Source: Glandiceps talaboti
Lineage: Eukaryota > Hemichordata > Enteropneusta > Spengelidae
Reading direction: 5' to 3'
Assembly: GCF_964340395.1 (NCBI RefSeq)
Contig: NC_135564.1
Location: 21,159,902 to 21,223,901 of the forward strand
DNA: 64,000 nt
A model generated the notes under the pieces. The model saw nothing but the letters and a program-made list of their open reading frames with translations, was not told the DNA's origin and did not search any database. Positions 12,324-22,680 of the stretch are shown here, piece by piece. The position numbers and the translations under genes are program-made. The first letter of the stretch is position 1, and each line of letters begins with the position of its first letter.

Positions 12324-12640
12324 TCCAACTTAATAATTAATTAGTTACTATATCAATGATGTCCTTAGTTTCCCAACTTAATTATTAATTAGTTACCATA
12401 TCAATGATGTCCTTAGTTTCCCAACTTTAATAATTACTAATTAGTTACTATATCAATGATGTCCTTAGTTTGCCAACTTAATTATTAATTAGTTACTATA
12501 TCAATGATGCCCTTAGTTTCCCAACTTAATTATTAATTAGTTACTATATTAATGATGTCCTTAGTTTCCCAACTTAATTATTAATTAGTTACTATATCAA
12601 TGATGTCCTTAGTTTCCCAACTTAATTACTACATATATTG
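12324..12640. repeat. 49-bp minisatellite, ~6.5 copies
   Basis: The unit contains AATTAGTTACTATATCAATG then ATGTCCTTAGTTTCCCAACTT. Copies are nearly identical, with single changes such as ATATTAATG and a TAATAATTAC variant. It lies in the intron between exons 12 and 11. Confidence 0.9.
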
Positions 12641-12883
12641 TTGTTAATTATTATAACATGCACAACTTACATTATAGTTACCTATTATGGCAAAATATTT
12701 CAGTTACCATTTGAACCATAAAAATGCACTTATAATGCGTTTTTTTATCATGTCTTTGAAATGCAGGACATATTATATACGTATGTAATCTTTTACATAT
12801 TTTGCAGAAATGTTACCATGTTATCCGAAAAGCCGACAATTAAAAACAATGTCAATCAAATATAAAGTAATCCAATAACTTAC

Positions 12884-13105
12884 TTCTGCCGAACGCTTTT
12901 ATTTCACACACACTCAGGATAGTAGTTCTACCAGGTACAACGATAGCTATCTTTGTACCGACTTGTGGAGGATTACATTCTACGACAACCGTTGAGGGCG
13001 AAGTTGTAACTAGATTATCTGTACATATAGTGCCAACACCATCCGCAGGGTCTATTATATTCGCCTTTGGGTTCAGTATAACTTTAACTCCATCGAGAAT
13101 GGGGG
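12884..13105 (-). CDS. Lectin gene exon 11: F5/8C domain 2, second half
   Basis: A 222-nt exon, phase 1-1, acceptor CTTTGTAG and donor A|GTAAGT. It encodes the C-terminal half of a discoidin/F-type-lectin-like fold: LDGVKVIL, GTICTDN, VVVECNPP, KIAIVVPG and the closing strand LSVCEIKAFG. It parallels exon 7 (LAGAEVFV ... LSLCEVQVFG) and starts at the same point of the domain. The preceding exon supplies the N-terminal half. Confidence 0.85.
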
Positions 13106-13183
13106 CTACAAAGTATATAAAGATGAAAATATCACTTTTGACTCTTTCTAATATATAATTTCATTTACTTTCATTTAAGTAAT

Positions 13184-13202
13184 ATGTTGTTGCTGCTGCT
13201 GC

Positions 13203-13260
<58 letters not shown>

Positions 13261-13280
13261 GCTGCTGCTGCTGCTGCTGC
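13184..13280. repeat. (TTG)n/(CTG)n trinucleotide microsatellite
   Basis: About 95 bp of TTG repeats edged by GCT repeats, in the region just upstream of exon 11 on the minus strand. The poly-Leu frame is an artefact. Confidence 0.95.
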
Positions 13281-13790
13281 AGCATTTACCAGATAAAGCT
13301 CTGGGCATCGTACTCCTCACGAGGCTGTGCCAACATGTTGGGATTTGTTCTCTCCCCTATCTCTCGGTCTCCACCTTAGAATTAAACCTAATTGTCACTA
13401 CAGTTAGCCTAATGGTCGGCAGGGTCACACAGACTTACCACTTTGTTTGTTTACAGACGAAGTAAAGAAACTATATAGTACCCATGAGACAATACTTAAT
13501 CATCGCATACATGAATCATCGAATTGTACCCTGCGCCATCAAATGACATTAATCATGTTGTCCTTTTTAATTTCATTTTAATTGCAGTGAATCGATTGTA
13601 CGTCACTTTCAATCAATCAATCAATTGATATGTACATTTAGAATGTATTCTGCAAATAAGGTTAATTATGTGAATAAAGTTTCATGTGAAAAATTAAAAA
13701 TCGTCTTCTTCTTCTTCTCGATATTGTTATTGTGTTATTGTGTTATTGTGTTATTGTTGTCCAACTAAAAATGTACAAGGTTATACGTAC

Positions 13791-13976
13791 CAGTGATGAC
13801 AACACGGTATACAAGATAATCAAGTGGCAGGGTAACTTTGGATACAATAAATGGTTCTGATTCATTTTTTGTCTGTGAACAACTGTCGGGGTTACCATCA
13901 TTTGCATTACTTGCCACACCACCAAGAGCAGTTGAACTCTGTCCAGCATTCTGATCGATGAGGCCATCCAACATTT
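13791..13976 (-). CDS. Lectin gene exon 10: F5/8C domain 2, first half
   Basis: A 186-nt exon, phase 1-1, acceptor CTTCACAG and donor G|GTACGT. Its 62 residues match the first half of an F-type lectin/F5-8C domain: NAGQSSTALGGVASNANDGN, then a diverged core ending in YRVVIT. Compared with exon 6 it lacks the THT and WWQVDL motifs and the NR pair, so the canonical fucose site is probably lost. The intron that follows interrupts the domain where the intron after exon 6 does. Confidence 0.85.
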
Positions 13977-14927
13977 CTGTGAAGAATTACATTAATACAT
14001 TTACATTTGTCTATGGTGATGAGGAGATTACAACCTCTTAGTTCAAGTAGCATAGTAAGACTAATAATACTAAATGGGAACGTGCGGTCGTTCTATTTCC
14101 GTTAGGGGGTGCACTTGTAGGGATGCCGTCGTTGCCATGGGGACTAACAATCATCAGAACACTTTGTTTCTGTCAGAAGTGTTGGACAAGTTGTCTTAGC
14201 GTATATAACAAGAATTGTTTCTTTGATTTAAATAATGCTTAACGACTTCGCAGAAATGTGTAGTCAAAGAGAAATTAAATGTGTGGCTGTTTTGATAAAA
14301 ATGGCGGGGGGTGTAGTTACCATCTTGTCATCAGTACTGGTGGTCGTTGGCTATTGAGACATTAAGGCAACGTGTAATAAATTACTTTAAAATGTTAACC
14401 AGTTTCGTCTTAAGCTATATTTTCAAATACATTTTGCAGTATCTTATTTACAAATTATAACTTCATACAATATCCGATATTTGGAGAGGGGACACTTCTA
14501 CAAGAAGACAAAAGCAAACTTTTAGAAAGGTATGTGAAAAGTTTAACACAACATCTTCTCCAGATCTACTTTTCATGATTTGGTATTCATCACGTCATGT
14601 CATTGTACGATATATCGTGAGGGGTAAATGACAGTTTTGAGTTTTGTTCTGTGTGGTTTTTTTTCGTTCTCTTCTGGCATCATGCATATTGTCTACTTCA
14701 CTGTAGTATATTTCCCATGCATCGCGTCGTGAGTGCAAGGAACGTGTTGGGGCATTCATACAAGTGTATCCATGTCACAGCAACAAACGTCAAATCAATG
14801 TTTCCGTATAGTCCGCCACTACGATATTCAGTGGAGAGTAGTTATCATTAGCACGCTAAATTTCTTTTCATAATTCAGAGCATTGCAATCATCGCCTCAG
14901 GTGTACAACATTATACATCTTAATTAC
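13977..14927. other. Intron 9, no other feature
   Basis: A 951-bp intron between CCP-3 and F5/8C-2. I saw no repeat, RNA gene or transposon in it. Short open frames on the plus strand have no recognisable content. Confidence 0.6.
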
Positions 14928-15116
14928 CTTCGTGACATTCAGGGTTGTCACCTCCAATCCATACACCATTATCACAAAGTAGACCTGATGGCCCAATCAA
15001 TATATAACCATCATTACAGCCAAGTCTTATAGCTGAACCATTACTAGCCGGTGAATCAATTGTATTTGTAACAACCAAGTGTGGAATTGGTGCTACAAAG
15101 TCAAGGTCACATGTAC
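14928..15116 (-). CDS. Lectin gene exon 9: CCP/sushi domain 3
   Basis: A 189-nt exon, phase 1-1, acceptor TCCTATAG and donor G|GTAATT. The 63 residues carry four cysteines (GTCDLD, LGCNDGY, LLCDNG, PECHE) and the Trp of the last strand (GVWIGG), which fits one CCP module. It is too short for a neat open frame from a Met, so it has to be found from its splice sites. It connects the short Pro/Thr linker to F5/8C-2. Confidence 0.9.
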
Positions 15117-15561
15117 CTATAGGATAACAAATTTGTATGTGGGTGAATCACTGCAATGTGTGTCACCTTAATAGAAAGAACAAACCATAACGAAAACAGT
15201 TTGGTTATATGCTTAGTATGAGTGGTGTTATTATCATAAGATTCTTCCGTTCAAATGAATAGTCTTCATCCATAGTATCTCTACTTCATGTTATTACAAA
15301 TCTGCATTCACCATTAATCTTTGTTTGGTGTATGACTTTGGTTCGATTCTAGCAGATCAGCGCGTATTCATAGGTAGTTGGTATTTTATAATTTATAATA
15401 ACAGATATTGCACATACATATTGTAATGTGAACTGCATTATCAAATAAAATATAGATGACCTCCAATGGTATTTATCAATTTTCTCCAACGCCAATCTGT
15501 ATGGATACGTCCTTTCATTGCCGCCTGAGATGTAAAGCTATGTAAACTAAAACCTACTTAC

Positions 15562-15639
15562 CAGAGGTAATAGATGGAGGTGGACCAGTTGGAAGGGCAG
15601 TAGCCGTTGGTGGTGGAATCGTCGTTAACATGAAAGTTT
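15562..15639 (-). CDS. Lectin gene exon 8: short Pro/Thr linker
   Basis: A 78-nt exon, phase 1-1, acceptor TCGATAG and donor G|GTAAGT. It encodes 26 residues rich in Thr and Pro (LTTIPPPTATALPTGPPP) with no cysteine. It occupies the same place after F5/8C-1 that the 72-residue Thr-rich exon occupies after F5/8C-2, which supports duplication of a four-exon cassette. Confidence 0.8.
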
Positions 15640-16136
15640 CTATCGAACAAATTACATGACGGTTATTTACAGGTTTATTGGGTAAACACTTACTATCTTC
15701 AAGTTTCTGGTATTCTATAAATATCCTACGTGAAATGGGTAAAATATTTCAGAGCTCCATTTACGACAATTTGATATATGACACACAGGTATATAACATG
15801 TGCTGAAATGTAGTGTGTATTGCCATATGGCTACGAAGGCTTGTAAAGATCGAGTTAGAATTATTTCCAACTTGTATTTGCATGTTGTATCACGACGTGA
15901 ATCAAAACAGAATCCCATCATATGGACTTTAGAGATGTATACGTCGAAAAGTCGGGGTTTGCAAAAAAAAAAATTAAAAATAACAAGAGTGGAAATAACC
16001 ATTTCGCCATCGACGACAAGAACACCCAGAAGTGTGAAGTCGTTAAATGATAAATGTTGTATTTAGCTAACTTTATACACTGACTCTTCATATCCTTCTT
16101 CCAGTGAACACTGGGGGAATTTTTAGCCATGTTTAC

Positions 16137-16331
16137 CTGTTCCAAAGACTTGAACTTCACACAATGACAGCACTTGATTGACGCCATTTTGTTGAATGGT
16201 AACGTATTGAGCAATATTATCGGTTGGACAGTTGATTGTAACAAATCCAGCACTAATGGTAACAGTGCCACATGATTCAAATGGGCCACTTGAATATGGA
16301 CTCACAAAGACCTCGGCACCAGCCAGTCGAT
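16137..16331 (-). CDS. Lectin gene exon 7: F5/8C domain 1, second half
   Basis: A 195-nt exon, phase 1-1, acceptor TTTGACAG and donor G|GTAAAC. The 65 residues complete the first F-type-lectin-like domain: DRLAGAEVFV follows directly on the exon 6 end, then ESCGTVTI, TINCPTDN, YVTIQQ and the final LSLCEVQVFG. The opening Arg-x-x-GAE matches the region of F-type lectins that carries a fucose-contacting Arg. A 5-kb intron full of transposons separates it from exon 6. Confidence 0.9.
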
Positions 16332-16340
16332 CTGTCAAAT

Positions 16341-16740
16341 AAAGTAAATAGTATATGCGTCACATAGGATGAGGAGGAGTTGGTGATGATGGTGGTGGTG
16401 GTGGTGGTGGTGGTGGTGGCTGTATGAGTGTGTGTGTGTATGTGTAGACTCTCTCACAGCCCTCGGAACTTCGCTTTACTAAAATTAAAGCTAAGGGGTG
16501 GACTATTTGATATCCTGGGAGGGAGGGGGGCTTGAAAGATTTCGGGAAAAAAATGCCAAGTGGATTTGCTTGAAAAAAAATCCGGATATGAGTAGGTGAT
16601 GGAAAAAAAAGATGGACCACTGTTGCCAGAAAAAAAATATCTTGGCAGGGCAATGATGCACAGGTTCGAGTATACTGTTCAACCTGCTCGTACCTCTCCG
16701 ACCAGGACACTTGTCAAATCATGACAAACAGTTTCAAACA
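16341..16740. repeat. Dispersed repeat copy carrying the empty MITE site
   Basis: Contains a (GGT)n tract at about 16385-16420, then a segment starting TGTAGACTCTCTCACAGCCC that matches, in inverse, the sequence at 20570-21085. The match continues through GATATCCTGGGAGG and the polyA-interrupted AAAAATCCGGATAT block. In this copy AAATTAAAGCTAAGGGG is continuous; in the other copy the same place is split by a 291-bp palindromic insert. Confidence 0.75.
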
Positions 16741-16744
16741 CATG

Positions 16745-17148
16745 TCAGGGACCAGTCAGTTTCGTTAGCCTGTGGTACATATATATATATATTTGTTCTT
16801 GTACATAAATGGTTTAAATATTACTTCATGTAAGGGTTCAAACATAACTATACATAAAATTATACATAGAATACATGTATTACCTAGCTACCACACTACT
16901 TACAGAACATGCCATGTAAATGTTTGGCTGTTTCACAATCAGTGCTTCACTTTTCTTGCACTTTGGGCAAAAAGTGAACTTGAAGGTTTTGTAATGGTAA
17001 TCTTCATACTATTGGATAGTTTATAAAAGAACTTAATCTAAATTGTTCTAGTCTCTTCAGTATGAATCTGTCAGAAGGAATGACATACTTCCTATTTCAG
17101 ACACTACATGTATCAACACCACAACTCAAATTCAAGTTTCTATTGTAC
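16745..17148 (+). repeat. Dispersed repeat, left part, interrupted by a LINE
   Basis: Nearly the same sequence occurs at 51600-52060, with landmarks TACCTAGCTACCACACTA, TGTAAATGTTTGGCTGTTTC, GTGAACTTGAAGGTTT and TTCAAGTTTCTATT. Here the repeat is broken after TATTGTAC by the LINE at 17149 and resumes at about 19092 with ACTAGGTATGACC. Confidence 0.85.
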
Positions 17149-19091
17149 CCATGGCCAATAACAAGCCATGGGTTACGTCTGATGTAAGACAGGCTATTAT
17201 AGATAAACATAAGTCATATGGTAAAGATAATTATCACGAGAAACAAACCCTGTTGAATGATATAATCTGGAAAGCAAAATGTGATTACAAAAATAAAGTT
17301 GAGAGCCTATTTACGACTAATAATTCTAAAGATGCATGGAGAGGCCTAAAAGTTCTCACTGGTATGGGTCAGAAACGTAGAGATCCGGCTATTTTGACTG
17401 AACCTGGTGCAGTAGAGCGTCTAAATCGATTCTATGCCCGCTTTGATAACACTGATTTTCGAAATGAGCAGAACTACATCAAGGAACAATTAGTAGGGAC
17501 TGTAGATGAAGAGGCTTTCGTGCTACCCGAAGAACATGTTCGTAAAGTGCTCAAAGGAATTAAGGTGAACAAAGCACCAGGTCCAGACAAACTAAGTGGA
17601 AATCTCTTAAAACAGTGTAAGGATAGTTTATTTTATATAATCCATTATATATTTGAGCTATCGTTGTCAACATGCACATATCCATCATCTTGGAAGATTG
17701 GTGAGATAGTACCTGTTCCAAAGAAAGATCTACCACAGGTTATCAATGACCTTAGACCTGTAACCCTCACATCTATTCTGTCTAAATGTCTTGAACGAGT
17801 TGGTTTAGCATTATTAATGCCACATGTAAAGGATAATTTTGATCCTTTGCAATTCGCATACATACTTGGACGTTCAACTGATGACGCAATTTGTACTTTA
17901 ATACATCGTCTTACTAAGCATCTAGACGCCAAGTCATCGAATACAGCTAGAGTTCTATTTATCGATTATTCCTCAGCATTCAACACTATTCAGCCACATC
18001 TAATGCTTAATAAACTGAATGCACTCAATGTACCGGCATACTTGAAATTATGGATCTTAGATTACCTCACCGAAAGATCACAATATGTCCGCACTAAGTA
18101 TGGTGTATCCGACATAATAACAGTTAATACAGGTGCACCACAGGGCTGTGTGCTGTCACCAGCTCTTTTTGTACTTTACACAAATGATTTGGCATGGGAC
18201 ACTAATGGCGCGATGATTGAGAAATATGCAGATGATACAGCTGTTGTCGGATTTATATCAAATGATGATGACAGTGAGTATGTGGAGTGTATCGAGTTTG
18301 TCAACACCTGGTGTAAAGATAACTACCTTGATCTTAATGTGCCAAAAACAAAAGAATTAATTTTTGACTTCCGACGGAATAAAGCAGAAAAACAACCTGT
18401 TGAAATTAACAATATGCAAGTCGAAAGAACATCAGTATATAGATATCTTGGCTGTATGGTTGATGATAAATTGTCCTTTGCTCAACATGTGGACAATCAG
18501 CTCAAAAAAGCAAATAAAAGGTTGTATTTTGCAAGGTCCATGAGGAAATTAAATGTTACCTCGAATGTCATTTCTTTGTTCTACAATTCAACTATTTATA
18601 CAGTCCTCAGTTATGCGAACATTGCATTCTATGATATGCTGCCTACCTATCTTAAACACGATCTAAACCGTCCTAGGAACATATGCAGAAAATTAGTTAG
18701 TAATGAATTCTACGAACTATCTGATAACTCTACATTGTATAAACACAAATCGTTTAAGACTGCTACAAAAATTATCAAAGATTCAACACATCCACTACAT
18801 ACAGAATATGAATATCTACCAAGTGGTCGTCGCCTCAGAGTACCACGTGCACGTACAAACAGATTTAAGTATAGCTTTGTTCCAAGATCTATTCATCTCA
18901 TAAATAACATGTAACCGCTACTCTCTGTATGTATGTATTTATATGTATTGTAATCCTAACTTTACTTTTCATGGATTATGTATTTAATTAATGTAAACTG
19001 TGTGGATATGTAGTTTGTCTATTTTCTGTCAATGCAACGAAAATTTCATGATCGACATGACGAATAAAGTTATTATTATTATTATTATTAC
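17149..19091 (+). mobile_element. 5'-truncated LINE (CR1/L2/Rex1-like non-LTR retrotransposon)
   Basis: An uninterrupted frame (17151-18914, 587 codons) encodes the reverse transcriptase half of a LINE ORF2. It starts at KPWVTSDVRQ and shows RT motifs NKAPGPDKL, LRPVTLTS, FIDYSSAFNTI, GAPQGCVLSPALF and YADDTAVV, then the C-terminal LPSGRRLRVP. The endonuclease is missing, so the copy is truncated at the 5' end. The 3' UTR ends with AATAAAG and an (ATT)n tail. The start codon is an accident of truncation. The intact frame suggests a young insertion. It lies in the intron splitting F5/8C-1, opposite in strand to the host gene. Clade is judged by motif style only. Confidence 0.9.
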
Positions 19092-19260
19092 ACTAGGTAT
19101 GACCTCCTAAAGTGCTCTCACACATCAGTAGAACTTTACTATGCATGCAATATCAATGCCCAATTACCAATGTTACAGGCCCACTTTTATAACATGGAAA
19201 ACGTATTTAAAAAGGTTATATTTACTTTAGCTTTTCGATGCTTGGCAATATATATCTCAG
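19092..19260 (+). repeat. Dispersed repeat, right part after the LINE
   Basis: ACTAGGTATGACCTCCTAAAG and the following ~60 bp continue the repeat broken at 17148 and match 52014-52075. The rest of this stretch is unique. Confidence 0.75.
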
Positions 19261-19269
19261 AGGCTATGA

Positions 19270-20285
19270 ATAACCTAAAAATTGCCTAAATAGAAACAAA
19301 AAACTACAGATCTGGCAGGGGGGGGGCTTGGACTCCATCACCTCAGAGGCCACTCATTCGTTAAACCAACAATAACGTTTCATCAAAATTGGTAAAAAAA
19401 AAAACTTGAAAAGCTTCTAGGGGAGACCCCCTAGGACCCCCATAAGAGGTAGACATGTCCAAGCCTCAAATCAAAGTTCTTCCCTCCACCTCTTACTGTC
19501 AAGATGCTATGAAACTTTATTTCAAAAATGTTTCAACTATGTGTAGTTGCTTTTTACAATTGTTAGAGCTGTCTTGTAAAGCTTGCAAATTATTGTCTGA
19601 AAGTGTCTGTTAATAGCCTGAAAATTGGCTTTAAGAGTAAAAATCCTCCAGGGCTTCTAGGGGGACACCCCCTAGAACCCCCTCCCATAAGAGGTAGACA
19701 TGTTCCAGTTTCAGATCAAAGTTCTTTCATCCACCTCTTACTGTCAAGATGCTATGAAACTTTATTTCAAAAATGTTTCAACCTTATGTAGTTGCTTTTT
19801 ACATGTTAGAGCTGTCTTTTAAAGCTTGCAGCACATTATTGTCTGAAAGTGTCTGTGAATAGGCTAAACATAGCCTTTAGAAGTAAAAACCTCCAGGGCT
19901 TCTAGGGGGAGACCCCCTAGAACCCCCCCCCCCCATAAGACGTAGACATATTCCAGTCTCAAATCAAAGTTCTTCCCTCCACCTCTTAGTGTCAAGATGC
20001 TATGAAACTCTATTTAAAAAATGTTTCAACCACACGTAGTTGCTTTTGACATGTTAGAGCTGTCTTGTAAAGTTGTAAATTATTGTCTGAAAGTGTCAGT
20101 GAATGGCCTAAACATTGCCTTTAGAAGTAAAAATCCTCCAGGGCTTCTAGGGGAGACCCTCTAGAACCCCCCCCCCCATTCACACACACTCACACAAGAG
20201 GTAGACATATCCCAGTCTCAAAGCTCTTCCCTCTACAGCTTACTGTCAGATGCTATGAAATTTTATTGTTGCCCCAATGGAAAAA
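19270..20285. repeat. ~240-bp tandem repeat, about four copies
   Basis: The landmark GGGCTTCTAGGGGGA...CCCCCTAGAACCCCC with AAGAGGTAGACAT recurs near 19410, 19650, 19895 and 20135. Each unit continues through CTTCCCTCCACCTCTTACTG, AAGATGCTATGAAACT and GTTAGAGCTGTCTT. Spacing is 237-245 bp. The GGGG/CCCC pair in each unit makes a small GC-rich hairpin in otherwise AT-rich sequence. Confidence 0.85.
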
Positions 20286-20569
20286 AAACACTGACATCCC
20301 CCCATCCCCCCAAGCTGGAGAAACTGACCGGTCTATCTGAATGTCTGAGCTCACCAATCAAGTTTCCGATTTGTATTTTCAGTGTGTCAACATACCATGG
20401 CATAAAAACTGTCAATGATGTTTATTTAATTGAAAATCAAACATGTATGAAATATGCAGTTTTCTAAATAAAATATGTGTGTGATAGAACAGCATCTTTT
20501 TACTCTCTGTATTACGCTGTGTGAAAACCAAACAGAAAATTGTGGCAACAAATGCACGTGTTCAACATT

Positions 20570-21085
20570 GACGTAAAAAAAATCCGGATATCTCAAGGAA
20601 GCAAAGAAAAAAAAAGTTGCCAGCATAGGCGAAGGAGAAAAAAAAAATTCTCAGGCAAGCAGGTGGGAAAAAAATAATGACTCTCCACCAATCTTCCAAG
20701 CCCCCCCCCCCCAGGATATCGAATGGTCTACCCCTAAACGAATTATTTTGTATGTTCCGATATACCAGCTATGTAACCGTACTCGAATATCCTTGTATTG
20801 TGCGCCCTCATCGACCATGATAGAGATAACCATTCGTTGACGTGTGACTGCGACGCTCCGTGTTTTCGCGAAACCCCGAAGCTTCGCGATAACACGGAGC
20901 GTCGCAGTCAAACGTCAACGAACAGATATCTCTATGTGGTCGACGAGGGTGCACAGTACAAGGATATTCGAGTACGGTCATGGAGTACGTTATGTAGATG
21001 GTATCGGTACATACAAAATAATTCATGTAGCGTTAATTTTAGTCAAGCGAAGCTCCGAGGACTGTGAGAGGGTCTACTGTATGTG
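20570..21085 (-). repeat. Inverted copy of the 16.4-kb dispersed repeat, holding a MITE
   Basis: Read in reverse this matches 16441-16640: GTAGACCCTCTCACAG, CTCGGAGCTTCGCTTGACTA, then (after the insert) GGGGTAGACCATTCGATATCC and ATCCGGAT with long A/T runs. The match is interrupted only by the palindromic element at 20737-21027. Confidence 0.8.
20737..21027. mobile_element. 291-bp palindromic MITE with TA target duplication
   Basis: Almost the whole element is one inverted repeat, arms ~140 bp, centred on the GAAGCTTCG at about 20876-20884. The arms read from CGAATTATTTTGTATGT inward through GTACTCGAATATCCTTGTA, CGACGCTCCGTGTT and TCGCG. It is flanked by TA at 20735-20736 and 21028-21029, and the related copy at 16492 has a single TA at the same place. 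TA duplication plus foldback structure suggests a Tc1/mariner-type non-autonomous element. Open frames on both strands across it are mirror images of the palindrome, not genes. Confidence 0.8.
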
Positions 21086-21308
21086 GTGGGGGTTTGGTGG
21101 TAACGATCATGATGATTTTGCAGTCCAATGCCTCTACCCACTCACATATAATGACAACTCCCTAATGTAATGAGGTTGATCACATTCCACGGTAATATAC
21201 AGAGTTGTGTATGTTTCACTGTGAATCCTCTGAAAATCTGTTTATACAATATCGTTATGCAAAACACATTAATACATGTAAAAGTTTGTGCGTATTTTAC
21301 CAACTTAC

Positions 21309-21524
21309 CGGAGAATTCAGCTCTATTGGTGAGAACAATAGTATTGACGTCATAGAAGTTACCAAGATCAACCTGCCACCAAGGATCAGTTTGTTGAACG
21401 GTATGAGTACAACTAGCTGATGAATATTGACTGTCTGTGTTTCCATCTACTGCAGAAGATGCATCGCCACCATACTCTGTACTACTCTGTGTTGCAGTCT
21501 GGTTTAAAGCTACATTTATATCAG
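21309..21524 (-). CDS. Lectin gene exon 6: F5/8C (F-type lectin-like) domain 1, first half
   Basis: A 216-nt exon, phase 1-1, acceptor TTTATCAG and donor G|GTAAGT. It encodes NVALNQTATQSST, a GGDASSAVDGN segment, SCTHT, DPWWQVDLG and VNTIVLTNRAEF, the hallmark series of F-type (fucose-binding) lectins within the F5/8C fold. The His of THT and the Arg of TNR correspond to fucose-contacting residues of the family. The Asp of the RxD motif is Glu here and the adjacent Cys pair is absent, so binding may be altered. Exon 7 completes the domain. Confidence 0.9.
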
Positions 21525-21772
21525 CTGATAAATAAAAGAGATATAGACAAGATAAACACATGAGCGTACAATTGTTAAAAATGGCGTCTGATATTTCAAA
21601 AGAAAATCGTGTACGTGAAATCCCATGATTATCAAACGTTGTATTCATCGATAGATTTCACCACCTATTATATATAACAAGTTTATATTTGTATCCAGGA
21701 TTGCACATTAATACAGTATGACGTTACAATGTGTGACAAGAAAGACAGAAATAAAATGGTGTTGTACATTAC

Positions 21773-21964
21773 CTGTACAAGTAGGTAAACTGAAATCCCA
21801 AGTACCAGTATCCATACATGTCAAGACCGGACTACCAATTAACGAATAGTCAATTGTTCCTTTGCATATATACGTCAATGTTGTACCGACTTGTACAGGA
21901 AATGGCAAGAAGTCGTTCGTCAATTGAATATGATCAGGTAGAGTACCAGGGTTACTACATCCCC
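21773..21964 (-). CDS. Lectin gene exon 5: CCP/sushi domain 2
   Basis: A 192-nt exon, phase 1-1, acceptor TTTTACAG and donor G|GTAATG. The 64 residues hold four cysteines (GCSNPG, YICKGT, LTCMDTG, LPTCTG) and Trp in TWDFSL, as expected for a CCP module. A 248-bp intron separates it from exon 6 and 716 bp from exon 4, so CCP-1, CCP-2 and the start of F5/8C-1 form a compact cluster. Confidence 0.9.
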
Positions 21965-22329
21965 CTGTAAAATGGAAGTTAAATGTTTTAAATAGGTAGC
22001 ATAGAAGGCTTCAACTAGAAAACAAACTCATCAGTATTAGTATATGACTCATATTTTAATACCGGCAAGTGTAACATTGAATTTTTCGTGAAAGCAGTTG
22101 AAATAATGGAAAGGGTTCATGGTTCATAAGTCATTCTAATGTATCCTTACTATGTCGGTTTTCATCTAGACAATGTCAGTATTGTGTAAAGGGGTGTATA
22201 TTCAAAATCAACCAGTTCCTTTTTATGGATAGAAGAGTTGTTGATAATAACATTGTCCTAACATGCTTTAAAATCATCGGAGTTCCAAGAAAAGACTTTT
22301 TTCCTAATATATGGTGTGATGGGGTAAGA

Positions 22330-22558
22330 TGTTAGTCTGTCTGTCTGTGTGTGTGCGTGCGTGCGTGCTCGCGCCCGCATGTGTGTGTGTACGTGTGTGT
22401 GTGTATTTATGTGTGTGTGCGCGCGCTTGAGTATATGTGTGTGTGTGTGTGCGTGTGTGTGTGTGTATGTGTGCGTGTGTGTGTGTGCGTGTGTGTGTAT
22501 GTGTGCGTGTGTGTGTGTATGTGTGCGTGTGTGTGTGCGCGCGAGAGTGTGTGTGTGT

Positions 22559-22590
<32 letters not shown>

Positions 22591-22592
22591 CT
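22330..22592. repeat. Cryptic (TG)n microsatellite
   Basis: About 260 bp of TG with scattered CG, TA and CGCGCG interruptions, in the intron between exons 5 and 4. The Cys/Val and Thr/His open frames are artefacts. Confidence 0.95.
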
Positions 22593-22680
22593 AGTCTACA
22601 TCTGTACGACAACGCACACCTAAGGGCTAGCGTTACGTTATTTTTTACAATAATGATAATCCAAAATAGACACTCTTTAC

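Noticed and set aside
17151-18914. Host gene encoded by the 587-codon frame
   Set aside because: Reverse transcriptase motifs, (ATT)n tail and clean insertion into a repeat show it is a LINE.
20798-21170. Several open frames on both strands near 20.8-21.1 kb
   Set aside because: They mirror each other because the region is a palindromic MITE; no protein family seen.
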